DNA from: UBA4732 sp963823075
GTDB taxonomy: Bacteria > Planctomycetota > Planctomycetia > Gemmatales > Gemmataceae
Direction: 5' to 3'
Length of the DNA stretch: 64,000 bases
Assembly: GCA_963823075.1 (NCBI GenBank)
Contig: CAWGKE010000013.1
Coordinates: forward strand, 124,001 to 188,000
Shown one piece after another: positions 19,629 to 28,474 of the stretch. Made by a program: the position numbers and the translations under genes. The notes beneath the pieces are model-generated. The model did not search any database. It saw only the letters and a list, made by a program, of their open reading frames with translations, and had not been told where the DNA came from. The number at the start of each line of letters is the position of its first letter. The stretch's first letter is position 1.

Positions 19629-20310
19629 GACACAGGCCTTTCTGTGTTGCGGCGACGCCCTCGGGGGCGCCGCCGGGAACTCGGTGGGACATGGCGCGCA
19701 TAGAGGGAACCTAACCTCTGGCGCCCGAAAGGTCGGCTCTGGGAAACGGGAGCAGGGCCAAGGCCGCTGGGAAAAGCAAGTAGCAATCGAGGCGTAATGG
19801 ATTCCCTTTCTGTCCAGTGGTCGCGCCCACCCCTCGCCCTCGTCGGTGGGACGGATGCGGTCTCATCAGCAGCCTATTTCAGAAACGGGGAAAGTGCAAA
19901 AACCGGACACTCCGTTCATGGATTTTCTCACCGCATTCCATTGGAATGCGGAAACGCTACCTCTAGGGCGTGTCTGGTGAATCGAAAAAAGCCCGGAATT
20001 GTCGAGGTCCTACCCCCTGAAAACAGGGAGAATACCGATTCGCCAGACACGCCCTAGAAGAAGTTTCGACCATTTCGGCGCCTTCGGCGCAGGCCAGCGG
20101 ACGGAGAGAACGGCGCGAGAACCTCGTGGACCGGAAGACACGCGCGCGTCAGGCGGTAGACCGGGGCATGGACGGCAAGGCGGCAGGGTTCTGAGGGCAA
20201 GTCCACCACGGCTCTCGTTACGCCCTTCGGCGGCGAGGAAACGTCCGTTCGTCAGCATGGCCGGTTCCCAGGGCTGGCGCGCACCGCATGCCTTCACCCC
20301 GCCGCGACCC
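19629..20310. other. 682-base gap without a convincing gene
   Basis: Contains a 21-base hairpin (CCGCATTCCATTGGAATGCGG, 19931-19951), the MITE-like element at 19963-20057, and at about 20157-20195 a near copy of the last 35 bases of the ggt gene, including its stop codon. I see no ORF with codon use or similarity that supports a protein. Confidence 0.6.
19963..20057. mobile_element. MITE-like element, 95 bases
   Basis: Terminal inverted repeats of 22 bases (CTAGGGCGTGTCTGGTGAATCG and the complement of CTAGGGCGTGTCTGGCGAATCG with one mismatch) enclose about 50 bases. The ends read CTAG on both sides, consistent with a CTAG or TA target. No coding capacity. Ends of this kind are typical of IS5/IS630-class elements, but I see no matching full element in the window. 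Confidence 0.7.
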
Positions 20311-22404
20311 TCAACCATCCGCCAAGAACTCCGGGCTGCTCGCCACGCCCGCCTCGATGCTGAGCAGGTCCGCAGACAGATAAACCCACAGGTCCGTCTC
20401 CGCCGGCGCGGGCGGCGTCAGCCGGTGCAGCAGCAGCGGAAACTGCGACGCCGTGGAGAAGGCGGACGCCGACCCGTAGCCGTACAGCTGTTGCACCGCA
20501 CTGCCGCGGAACTCCGCCGACGCCAGGAAGTCGTTGACGACCGCGGCCCGGTTGCTCGTCTGCAGCGTGGCGATCCACCCGGTCGCCTCGGCGCCGCTGG
20601 GGATGCGGCCCAGCACCTTGAGGTACAGCGACATGATGAAAGCGCCGTCCGAGGGGTACAGCGCGGCGTACTCGGACGAGGCAGCCAGCTCGCCGATCAG
20701 CCCCTCGATGGAGCCGCCCGCCTCCAGGGTGGCGACGGCGCCGGCCTGCTCGGCGACGCTCGGAAGGCGGCCCAAGAACTGCTGGTACATCCCATCGACC
20801 GGCCCGACCAGCGCCTCCGGCGAGCGGGCGAGGGCGGCGGCGACGGCCGCCTGCGTCAGGGCGCCGCGGTTGAGGGCGCCGACCCAGTTGCCGGCGTCGC
20901 TGGCGTTGTTCACGTCGCCCGCTCGTTTGAGGATCTGGCCGTAGGCCAGGGCGACGAAGGCGGCGTTGCCCGTGAGGGCGGCGGACTCGTCCACATCGGT
21001 AAGGGCAGCCGCCTCGTTGCCGTCCCAGGTGACGGTCTCGGGGGCGACGCCGGCGGCGAAGACGTTCATGCGGGCTGCGACGACGCCCTGGGCGGGCGCC
21101 ACGTTCATCAGCACGATGGCGCCGGAGGCGGCGGTCGCGGGGGCGGTGAAGCCGCCGAAGTCGTTGCCGCCCAGGCCGCCCAGCGCCCCGCCGCCCAGGT
21201 CGATGCCCACCGTCCGCGCGTGGGTGCTGTAGTCCCTCGGGCCGGTATAGTGCGGTGGATAGAACGGCACGCTCGACGCCACTTCGACGCCGACCTGGTT
21301 CCCGTGGAAGTCGTTCCCCTGCACCACCACGTTCACCACGCTATCGCCCATCGTGGCCTGGCCGAGGGTAATGCTCACGCCCGTCCCGAGGCCGTTGGTG
21401 CTGATCTGGTTGCCGGCGATCAGCGCGCTGGTGACCGAGTTGTCGGTCGCCGAGACGGACACGCCCGTGCCGGCGCCGCTCAGGCGGATGACGTTGTCGA
21501 TGATTTGTGCGGTCCCGCCGGGGCCCACATTGATCGCGGTGCTGTAGCTGGACGTGTCCAGGAACGTGTTTCCCTCCACAAGGGGCGCTGAACTCCGGTC
21601 GAGGGTGAGCATGGTCCGGCCCCCGAGCGGCTGCAACACGGGGAGGCCGATGAAGGTGTTGTTCCGGATGAACTGTCCGCCGTGGACCAGCGTGCCTTCC
21701 ACGTTCCCCACGAAGACGTCACCGGTGAGGACCGTGTCCCACGCGGTGCTGGTGACCAGGGTGTACACATCGACCCGACCGATCACCGCCGAGTTGGTGA
21801 CGACGTCGCCGGCCCCGTTGAAGGTGATGGGGTCGCCGTAGTTCGGAACCTTGGGGGAGGCGAGGGCCACGACGGCCGAGCCGTCAATGGTCATGGCGGC
21901 GTTGACGGTGAGGGAGGCGACAGTCCCCGCGACGCCGTCGGCCCCCAGCGCGACGTTGACGTTCTTCAGAGCGAGGCCGGACTGGGCGGGCGTGACGATC
22001 ACGGCGTCCAGGATGGTGAACGCCGGCGTGACCGGCAACAACAGCTGCGACTCGTAGTCCCTCACGGCGGCGGGCATGGCAACGCAGGCCGGGGTCAGCG
22101 CGGGCGCCGCTGCGGGGTCGCCCTGGATAGTCAGGTTCGGAACCTGCGGTAGGTTGGCGTTGACGATGTTGCCGGGCGCGGAGCCGGGCTCGATCTGGAC
22201 CACGTCGCCGGCGTTGAGTCCTGGGGTCGCCAGGGCGGCCTGCAACGTGGCGAAGTTGGTCACGTTGTCGGCCAAGGCCGCCGCGACCACGAAGCGTGTA
22301 CTCGGGACCGTGCGGTCTTCCAGCGCCTCCAGCCAGGGGTGGGCGGAAGGCCTGCGCGGTGAAGGTAGGGCGGGGCGGGCGTGAGAAGTGAACGAGCCGC
22401 GCAT
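20311..22404 (-). CDS. exported beta-helix protein with C-terminal DUF4214 domains
   Basis: 697 residues, start ATG 22404 behind AGGAGGAA; the in-frame extension to 22518 is not conserved-looking. An N-terminal 'WLEALEDRTVPST' export-type motif near residue 27. Residues of about 40-440 have the short repeating strands of a right-handed parallel beta-helix ('NNTFIGLPVLQPLGG', 'VEGNTFLDTSSYSTAINVGPGGTAQIIDNVIRL', 'IAGNQISTNGLGTGVSI'). The last 200 contain DUF4214 units ('MYQQFLGRLPSVAEQAGAVATL', 'LYLKVLGRIPSGAEATGWIATL'), which occur in surface and S-layer-type proteins. Probably a cell-surface polysaccharide-binding or adhesive protein. Confidence 0.85.
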   Translation of the reverse strand: MRGSFTSHARPALPSPRRPSAHPWLEALEDRTVPSTRFVVAAALADNVTNFATLQAALATPGLNAGDVVQIEPGSAPGNIVNANLPQVPNLTIQGDPAAAPALTPACVAMPAAVRDYESQLLLPVTPAFTILDAVIVTPAQSGLALKNVNVALGADGVAGTVASLTVNAAMTIDGSAVVALASPKVPNYGDPITFNGAGDVVTNSAVIGRVDVYTLVTSTAWDTVLTGDVFVGNVEGTLVHGGQFIRNNTFIGLPVLQPLGGRTMLTLDRSSAPLVEGNTFLDTSSYSTAINVGPGGTAQIIDNVIRLSGAGTGVSVSATDNSVTSALIAGNQISTNGLGTGVSITLGQATMGDSVVNVVVQGNDFHGNQVGVEVASSVPFYPPHYTGPRDYSTHARTVGIDLGGGALGGLGGNDFGGFTAPATAASGAIVLMNVAPAQGVVAARMNVFAAGVAPETVTWDGNEAAALTDVDESAALTGNAAFVALAYGQILKRAGDVNNASDAGNWVGALNRGALTQAAVAAALARSPEALVGPVDGMYQQFLGRLPSVAEQAGAVATLEAGGSIEGLIGELAASSEYAALYPSDGAFIMSLYLKVLGRIPSGAEATGWIATLQTSNRAAVVNDFLASAEFRGSAVQQLYGYGSASAFSTASQFPLLLHRLTPPAPAETDLWVYLSADLLSIEAGVASSPEFLADG

Positions 22405-23337
22405 GGGAGTTTCCTCCTGTAACCGAGGGAGGAAGACGGGCGGCGCGCGGCTGCGAAGGAACACCCGAACGAACGGCTGCGGCCGTCGTCCTGAATCGCC
22501 GAGTTTTTCCCTCTTCAAAACATCGACCGACAGAGCGTGTGCAATTCTTGCGCCTTTGTCCTTCGGGTCTTGGGGAGGGCCGCAAGCGGCTCGGTGCTAA
22601 CGGTTTCCGGCGGCCCCGTCCGCAGCCGGACGAGAGGCCCTCCCGCCGCAAGGCGGTGCGATGGGCGAAGCCGCACAGTCGCTGCCAGCATCGCACGGGC
22701 CGAGGCGATGACCAGTCGTTCGTCGCGGATGTCCCGGAGCTGCCGGGCCGCGCCGCGGATGGAGCAAGCTATCAGGGGGCAGTGGCAAACGTCGAGGTCG
22801 TGATTTGGGCGTGGATCGAGACGGCTCAGCAGCTCGGCCGCCCGATCCCAACGCCGCGGGGACGGCTCATGTACACTTGACCAAACTTGGCCGAATGATT
22901 TCTCCCGCCGGGGCTGACAAAACCACCGCCGCTCCCTAAGATGACTCTGTTCTCTCCCGCGGATGGATGGCGCCGGACTCATGCCGTCGCTCCATTATCC
23001 CGCCCCCCAACCAGCCCTCGCCCCGACCCGCCAGCTGCCTGAATTCGCGCCGGGTTCGACGGCCCCGCCGTCCGATCCGTTTGTTTGAACCATGCACCCT
23101 GGAATAGCCGTCTTTTGTGAATTGCCTGGGTTTCGCAATCGATTCAGATTGCCAAGCGGCCAATGGGGTGCGCATGATAGACGGGGAAAGGAGCGGCCGA
23201 TGCCGCCCCCGTCCCGTCGTGGGCGCGATTCATTCGGGGTTGCCGATGCCCTCCCCCGTGGATATACTTCCACCTTTTAGCCGGATGATCGGCTGAAAGT
23301 GGTTGTGGGGAAATGAGTTGACGCCGGGCCGACCCTC
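22405..23337. other. 933-base gap without a convincing gene
   Basis: Open frames of 80-155 codons exist on both strands but are Arg/Pro/Ser-rich, lack ribosome sites and resemble no family I know; they look like GC-rich chance frames. The right part (23100-23337) must hold the promoter of the fatty-acid-type operon, but I cannot point to a confident -35/-10 pair. Confidence 0.55.
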
Positions 23338-23820
23338 ATGCGTTTCCATTTGGTGGACCGAATTCTGGAAGTGCAGGCGGGCCGGAGCCTTCGGGCGGTC
23401 AAGAACCTGACGCTCGGCGAGGAGTACCTCGCGGACCACTTTCCGACCTTTCCGGTAATGCCGGGGGTCCTGATGCTTCAGGCGCTGGTGGAGGCTGGCG
23501 CGTGGCTGCTGCGGGCGACGGACGATTTCCGCCACAGCGTCATCGTCCTGCGCGAGGCGCGGGGCGTGAAATACGGCTCCTTTATGGAGCCGGGCCGCCA
23601 AATGTCGATAACAGTAGAGTTGGCCGATCACGACGGTGGTACGGCCACGCTCAAGGGCAAGGGCGAAGCCGAGGGGCAGACGACCGTTTCGGCCAAGCTG
23701 ACCCTGGCCCGCTACAACCTGCGAGACCGCGATCCGGCGTTGCAGGCGGTGGATGAGGAATTGGTGCGCAAGTTGCGAGCGCATTACGCGCTGCTGCTGC
23801 TGTCGGAGCCGCGACCGTAA
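23338..23820 (+). CDS. FabZ/FabA-like hotdog dehydratase, catalytic Glu replaced by Gln
   Basis: 160 residues. A single hotdog domain with the FabZ core 'LADHFPTFPVMPGVLMLQALVEAGAW'. The catalytic His is present (His34), but the position of the FabZ Glu, 14 residues later, is Gln48. The paralogue at 25211 has Glu there. Normally these enzymes dehydrate 3-hydroxyacyl-ACP. This copy may be inactive and serve as the structural half of a dehydratase heterodimer (inference). First gene of a six-gene run, 47 bases before the ketoreductase gene. Confidence 0.85.
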   Translation: MRFHLVDRILEVQAGRSLRAVKNLTLGEEYLADHFPTFPVMPGVLMLQALVEAGAWLLRATDDFRHSVIVLREARGVKYGSFMEPGRQMSITVELADHDGGTATLKGKGEAEGQTTVSAKLTLARYNLRDRDPALQAVDEELVRKLRAHYALLLLSEPRP

Positions 23821-23867
23821 GGGAGCGGTCTTCGCTGAGAACGACGAAGGAATCAAGGAACTCTTCC

Positions 23868-24629
23868 ATGCGGCTGAAGGAGCAGATCGCCCTTGTCACC
23901 GGCGGCAGTCGCGGCATCGGCCGGGCCGTCGTGAAGGCGTTCGCAGCTGAAGGCGCTAAGGTGGCCGTCGTCTACCGCGGCAGCAAGGAGGCGGCCGACC
24001 AGCTGGTGCAGGAAGTCGCGCTGGCCGGCGGCGCGGCGAAAGCGTACCAGTGCGACGTGGCCGATGCGGCCGCGGTCAAGGCGTGCGTGGAGCAGGTGCA
24101 GAAGGACCTGGGGCCGGTGAACATCCTGGTCAACAACGCCGGCGTCATCGCCGACGGCCTGTTCGTCCGCATGGAGTTGGAGGACTGGGACAAGGTGGTG
24201 AAGACGAACCTCGGCGGCGTCTTCAATTTCTGCCACGAATTGGCCTTTCCGATGATGCAAAAGCGGTCAGGCCGCATTATTAATGTCTCCAGCGTGGCGG
24301 CGACGCACGTGAACCCCGGCCAGGCCAACTACGCCGCCAGCAAGGGGGCCGTCAACAGCTTCACGCGGGCGCTGGCCGTCGAGCTGGCTGGCCGCGGCGT
24401 GACCGTCAATGCCATCGCCCCCGGCTTCATTGAGACGGACATGAGCGCCGCCGTCCGCAACAAGGCCGGCGACATGATCAAGAAATTCATCCCGATGAAG
24501 CGCATCGGGACGCCGGAGGACATCGCCAAGGTGGCGGTGTTCCTGGCGAGCGCCGACAGCGGCTACATCACGGGCCAGGTGCTGACGGTCGATGGCGGCC
24601 TCAGCCTCGGCGCCGTGGGTGCCGGATGA
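23868..24629 (+). CDS. fabG: 3-oxoacyl-ACP reductase (SDR family)
   Basis: 253 residues. Rossmann motif 'VTGGSRGIGRAV', 'NNAGV', catalytic 'NVSSVAA...YAASKGAV' with Ser, Tyr and Lys in the expected spacing, and 'PGFIETDM'. The C-terminus 'GYITGQVLTVDGGLSL' is that of FabG. It reduces the 3-keto group of acyl-ACP using NADPH. Between a dehydratase and an ACP gene it should act on the products of the ketosynthases downstream. Confidence 0.93.
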   Translation: MRLKEQIALVTGGSRGIGRAVVKAFAAEGAKVAVVYRGSKEAADQLVQEVALAGGAAKAYQCDVADAAAVKACVEQVQKDLGPVNILVNNAGVIADGLFVRMELEDWDKVVKTNLGGVFNFCHELAFPMMQKRSGRIINVSSVAATHVNPGQANYAASKGAVNSFTRALAVELAGRGVTVNAIAPGFIETDMSAAVRNKAGDMIKKFIPMKRIGTPEDIAKVAVFLASADSGYITGQVLTVDGGLSLGAVGAG

Positions 24630-24716
24630 CCCGTAAGTCGCGGTGCGGGGGAAAGGCCCCGCCCCATAACCCCGTGAGAGCGCCCCTCATCCTTTATGTG
24701 AAAGAGGACTGCTGCG

Positions 24717-25112
24717 ATGCCTACTCAGGAAGAAATCTACACGAAGGTGTCCGACACCCTGGTCGAGGCCCTCAACGTGGAGCCGGAGGAGATCAAGCCG
24801 ACCTCCACCCTCCAGGGCGACCTGGGCGCCGAGTCGATCGACTTCCTGGACATCGTCTTCCGCCTCGAGCGCGAGTTCGGGATCAAGATCCCGCGCGGCG
24901 AGCTGTTCCCGGAGTCGATCTTCCAGGGCGACCCGGACTTCGTGCAGAACGGCCGCGTCACCGACAAGGGCCTCCGCGAGCTGCGCGAGCGCATGCCGTT
25001 CGCCGACCTCGCGGGCTTCGAGAAGAACCCGGAGGTCAGCCACCTGAGCGACCTGTTCACGGTCGATCTCATCACGCGCTACATCCAGGGCAAGCTGCAG
25101 AACCGGAACTGA
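24717..25112 (+). CDS. acyl carrier protein, long form
   Basis: 131 residues, about 50 more than a normal ACP. The phosphopantetheine site is 'LGAESIDFLD' with Ser40, replacing the usual DSL by ESI. Residues 1-65 form the four-helix carrier core. The remaining part, 'LFPESIFQGDPDFVQNGRVTDKGLRELRERMPFADLAGF', is an extension found in carrier proteins of specialised pathways and inserts before the last helix. Its location between two dehydratases marks it as the dedicated carrier of this cassette. Confidence 0.9.
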   Translation: MPTQEEIYTKVSDTLVEALNVEPEEIKPTSTLQGDLGAESIDFLDIVFRLEREFGIKIPRGELFPESIFQGDPDFVQNGRVTDKGLRELRERMPFADLAGFEKNPEVSHLSDLFTVDLITRYIQGKLQNRN

Positions 25113-25135
25113 TTGACGCTGGTTGGGGGGACGTC

Positions 25136-25200
25136 GTTTAGCCGCGACGCGCCAGCGGAGCGCTCCGACGACGCGCTCCCCTGTCGGGTCGCGGCTAAAC
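25136..25200. repeat. intergenic palindrome, TTAGCCGCG family
   Basis: Ends GTTTAGCCGCGACGCG and a mismatched complement CGGGTCGCGGCTAAAC, with core GCCAGCGGAGCGCTCC. Between the ACP and second dehydratase genes. Confidence 0.8.
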
Positions 25201-25210
25201 GAGAGTCGTT

Positions 25211-25696
25211 ATGCGCTGGATGTGGATCGACCGATTCGTGGAGTTTCAGAGCGGCAAGTCGGCGCGGGCGGTGAAGAACCTCAGTCGGGCGGAGGACCAC
25301 TTCGCCGACCACTTCCCCGGCTGGCCGATCATGCCGGCCGCACTGATTCTGGAAGGCCTGGCCCAGACCGGCGGCATCCTGGTCGGCGAGGCGAACCAGT
25401 TCCGCGAAAAGGTGGTGCTGGCCAAGATACCCAAAGCGGTCTTCCACCGCGAGGCGACGGCCGGCGAGCAGCTGACCTATGAGGTCGAGGTGCTTGTCCT
25501 TCGGCCCGAGGGAGCGTCGGTGAGCGGCCGCGTCCTGTCGGACGGGGCCTTGGTCGCGGAGGCGGAGATCTTCTTCGCCCACCTCGATCAGGCGCGATCC
25601 GGCCAGCTGTTCGGCGACCGCAATTTCGTCTTCACCGGCGAGATGCAGTATCTGCTGGGCCGGTTGGTGAAGCCCGCCGCCGACTCGTCCGGTTGA
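25211..25696 (+). CDS. FabZ-like 3-hydroxyacyl-ACP dehydratase
   Basis: 161 residues. Hotdog fold with 'FADHFPGWPIMPAALILEGLAQTGG': both His34 and Glu48 of the FabZ active site are present. Its first 35 residues ('DRFVEFQSGKSARAVKNLS...HFADHFP') run parallel to those of the first dehydratase, so the two are paralogues, one canonical and one lacking the Glu. It should dehydrate beta-hydroxyacyl-ACP, perhaps as a heterodimer. Ten bases before the KS-beta gene. Confidence 0.88.
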   Translation: MRWMWIDRFVEFQSGKSARAVKNLSRAEDHFADHFPGWPIMPAALILEGLAQTGGILVGEANQFREKVVLAKIPKAVFHREATAGEQLTYEVEVLVLRPEGASVSGRVLSDGALVAEAEIFFAHLDQARSGQLFGDRNFVFTGEMQYLLGRLVKPAADSSG

Positions 25697-25706
25697 TGGA
25701 GAAGTC

Positions 25707-26987
25707 ATGGCTGCATCTTCCCGCCGGGCGGTCATCACCGGCGTCGGCGTCCTCAGCCCCATCGGCCTGGACGCGGCCGCCTTCTGGCGCTCCCTCCGCG
25801 AAGGCAAGAGCGGCGTCCGTCCCATCACGGCCTTCGACCCCTCCACGCTGCCCGTCCGCTTCGCCGGCGAGATTCCCGATTTCGACGCCAAGAATTATGT
25901 CGATAAGAAGGATCGCCGCAACCTCAAGGTCATGGCCCGCACCATCCAACTGGCCGTCGGCGCCGCCCAGCTGGCCCTCCTCGATGCGGCCGTCGATAAG
26001 GCGAAGCTGGTCCCCGAGCGCTTCGGCGTCGAGTTCGGCGCCGGCCTGATCGCCACAGAGCTGCCGGAGCTGGCCGACGCCTCCCGCCTCAGCGCCAACG
26101 GCCGGGCGAACCGCATCGACCTGGACAAATGGGGCGCCGAAGGTCTGCCGGTCATTCAGCCGCTCTGGATGCTCAAGTACCTGCCCAACATGCTGGCCAG
26201 TCACGTTTCCATCCTGCACGACGCCCGCGGGCCGAACAACAGCGTCACCGAGGGCGATGCGTCCAGCTTGCTGGCGGTCGGCGAGGCGTTTCGCATCCTG
26301 GAGCGCGACCAGGCCGACTTCTTCCTGGTCGGCGGCGCCGAGAGCAAGATCAACCCGCTGAGCCTGGTGCGGCAGTGTCTCTACGAACCGCTGTCGCACC
26401 GCAACGACGCCCCGGAGAAGGCGTGCCGGCCGTTCGAGCGCAACCGCGACGGCCTCGTGGTCGGCGAAGGCTCCGGCGTGTTCGTCCTGGAAGACCTGGA
26501 GCACGCGAAGAAGCGCGGCGCCCGCATCTACGCCGAGGTGGTCGGTTTCGGCGCGGCGTTCAGCCCGGACCTCAAGGGCGATGGTCTGACCCGGGCCGTG
26601 CGGGCCGCCATGAACGAGGCGGGGATCGGCCCAAAGGAGGTCGATCACGTAAACGCCCACGGCCTGTCGTCGCGCGAATCGGACGTGTGGGAGGCGCGGA
26701 ATTTGCAGTCCGTGTTCGGGTCGAGCAATACGCCGGTGGTCGCGGTGAAGAGCTACATGGGCAACCTGGGCGCGGCCGGCGGCACGACGGAGATGGCGGC
26801 CAGCGTGCTGGGCCTTTACCACGGCGAGGCGCCGCGGACGCTGAATTACGACGATCCCGACCCGGAGTGTCCGTTGGCGGTGACGGCGGCCGCACGACCG
26901 GCGACCCGTCCTTACGTTGTGAAGGTCGGCTTCACGCAGATGGGCCAATGCGCGGCGGTGGTCCTGCGGAAATGGCAACCCGGTTAG
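25707..26987 (+). CDS. beta-ketoacyl synthase-like protein lacking the catalytic Cys (KS-beta / chain-length-factor type)
   Basis: 426 residues with a complete thiolase-fold KS domain. The nucleophile position, Cys in active enzymes and Cys182 in the next gene, is Asp184 here (in 'GPNNSVTEGDASSLLAVGEA'). The first His is kept (VNAHGLSS, His318), but the second catalytic His is Asn353 (SYMGNLGAAG). Such loss is seen in chain-length factors, which pair with an active KS in type II polyketide and aryl-polyene systems. Its stop codon lies inside the palindrome that separates it from the active KS. Confidence 0.88.
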   Translation: MAASSRRAVITGVGVLSPIGLDAAAFWRSLREGKSGVRPITAFDPSTLPVRFAGEIPDFDAKNYVDKKDRRNLKVMARTIQLAVGAAQLALLDAAVDKAKLVPERFGVEFGAGLIATELPELADASRLSANGRANRIDLDKWGAEGLPVIQPLWMLKYLPNMLASHVSILHDARGPNNSVTEGDASSLLAVGEAFRILERDQADFFLVGGAESKINPLSLVRQCLYEPLSHRNDAPEKACRPFERNRDGLVVGEGSGVFVLEDLEHAKKRGARIYAEVVGFGAAFSPDLKGDGLTRAVRAAMNEAGIGPKEVDHVNAHGLSSRESDVWEARNLQSVFGSSNTPVVAVKSYMGNLGAAGGTTEMAASVLGLYHGEAPRTLNYDDPDPECPLAVTAAARPATRPYVVKVGFTQMGQCAAVVLRKWQPG

Positions 26988-27044
26988 CCGCGACGCGCAG
27001 CGGAGCGCTATACCCAAGCGCTCCGCTGCGCGTCGCGGCTAACC
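26982..27044. repeat. intergenic palindrome, TTAGCCGCG family
   Basis: Ends GGTTAGCCGCGACGCG and CGCGTCGCGGCTAACC, core CAGCGGAGCGC/GCGCTCCGCTG. Its first bases supply the TAG stop codon of the KS-beta gene, so the repeat was inserted at or grew from the gene end. Confidence 0.85.
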
Positions 27045-27068
27045 TCCAACCCAAAGCAGCGACGTGTT

Positions 27069-28368
27069 ATGAGACGACGTGTCGTCATCACCGGCATGGG
27101 GGCGATCACCCCGCTGGGACACAGCGTGGACGCGATGTTCACGGCCCAGGCGGAGGGCCGCAGCGGCGTCGGGCCGATCAGCCGGTTCAACGCCCGCCGC
27201 TTCCCGACGCAGTTCGCCGCCCAGGTCAAGGACTTTGACCTCGGCCGTTTCGTGGCTGACCCGAGCCGCTGGAAGCACTCCGGCGTCAACAGTCAGTTCG
27301 CCGCCGCCGCCGGGCGGCAGGCGCTGGAGCACGCCGGGTTGCTCGATCCGAGCGACGGCCGCGTGGACCGCACCCGCTTCGGCGTCTACCTCGGCTCCGG
27401 CGAGGGCGTCCAGGATTTCCACACGCTGATGTCGCTGATCGCGCGGTCCTACGTCGTCGAGGAGCGGCGCGTCGATTTCGCGGCCTTCGCGCGGGACGGC
27501 CTGCGCGAGTTCCAACCCGGCCCCGAGGCCGAGCAGGAGCTGCACACGACGCCCGGCCACCTCGCCGCCTATTTCCAGCTGCTCGGTCCCAATTACAACT
27601 GCCTGACGGCCTGCGCCGCCAGCAGCCAGGCGGTCGGCGAGGCGACCGAGATGATCCGCCACGGCGACGCCGACCTCATGCTGGCCGGCGGCGCCCACAG
27701 CATGATCCACCCCATCGGCGTCACCGGCTTCAACCTGCTGACGGCCCTTTCCACGCACAATGAAGAGCCGCAAAAGGCGTCCCGCCCGTTCGACCTCAAC
27801 CGCGACGGCTTCGTCCTCGGCGAGGGCGCCGGGATGCTGGTCCTGGAAGAGCTGGAGCACGCCGAAGAAGCGCGGGGCCGTGATCCACGCCGAGATGACC
27901 GGCTACGGTTCGACGGCCGACGCCTTCCGCGTCACGGACAGCCATCCCGACGGCCGAGGCGCCATCGCCTGCATCGCCGAGGCGCTGCGGGACGCCCGGC
28001 TTAACCCGGAGGAGGTCGGCTACGTCAACGCCCACGGCACCAGCACGCAGGTCAACGATCGCGTCGAGTCGCTGGCCATCAAGAAGGTGTTCGGCGACGC
28101 CGCCTGCAAAACGCCGGTCAGCAGCAGCAAGAGCATGATGGGCCACCTGATCGCCGCGGCCGGCGCCGTGGAGCTGATCACCTGCGTCGAGGCGCTGCGC
28201 CGCGGCGTGCTGCCGCCCACCATCAATTACGATACGCCCGATCCCGAATGTGACCTCGACTACGTCCCCAACACGGCCCGCGAGCAGCGGGCCTCCCACG
28301 CCCTCAGCAACAGCTTCGGCTTCGGCGGGCAGAACGTCTCGCTCGTCGTCAGCCGCTTCATAAAGTAA
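27069..28368 (+). CDS. fabF: beta-ketoacyl-ACP synthase II-type, active (KS-alpha); frameshifted near 27864
   Basis: The triad is complete: Cys182 in 'NCLTACAASSQAVGEA', His in 'VNAHGTSTQVND', His in 'KSMMGHLIAAAGAVE'. The frame from ATG 27069 fails after 'MLVLEELEHA'; one extra G (27861-27870, GCCGAAGAAG for GCCAAGAAG) moves the rest, 'KKRGAVIHAEMTGYGSTADAFR...', into the next frame, ending at 28368. With that base removed the protein is 432 residues, the normal length. It condenses malonyl-ACP with acyl-ACP, most likely paired with the KS-beta encoded upstream. Confidence 0.85.
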
Positions 28369-28474
28369 TGGGGTCGGGTAGCGTCTCCGTTCGCCTTATG
28401 AGCCCTATAGGGCCTATGAGTCCCATGGGACTCGATCCTGCGGTTTGCTGACTCCTGACCTTCGGAGGGCTGAC

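Noticed and set aside
22515..23280. Open frames of 80-155 codons in the 933-base gap
   Set aside because: No ribosome sites, no recognisable motifs, biased to Arg/Pro/Ser, and frames overlap on both strands as in noncoding GC-rich DNA.
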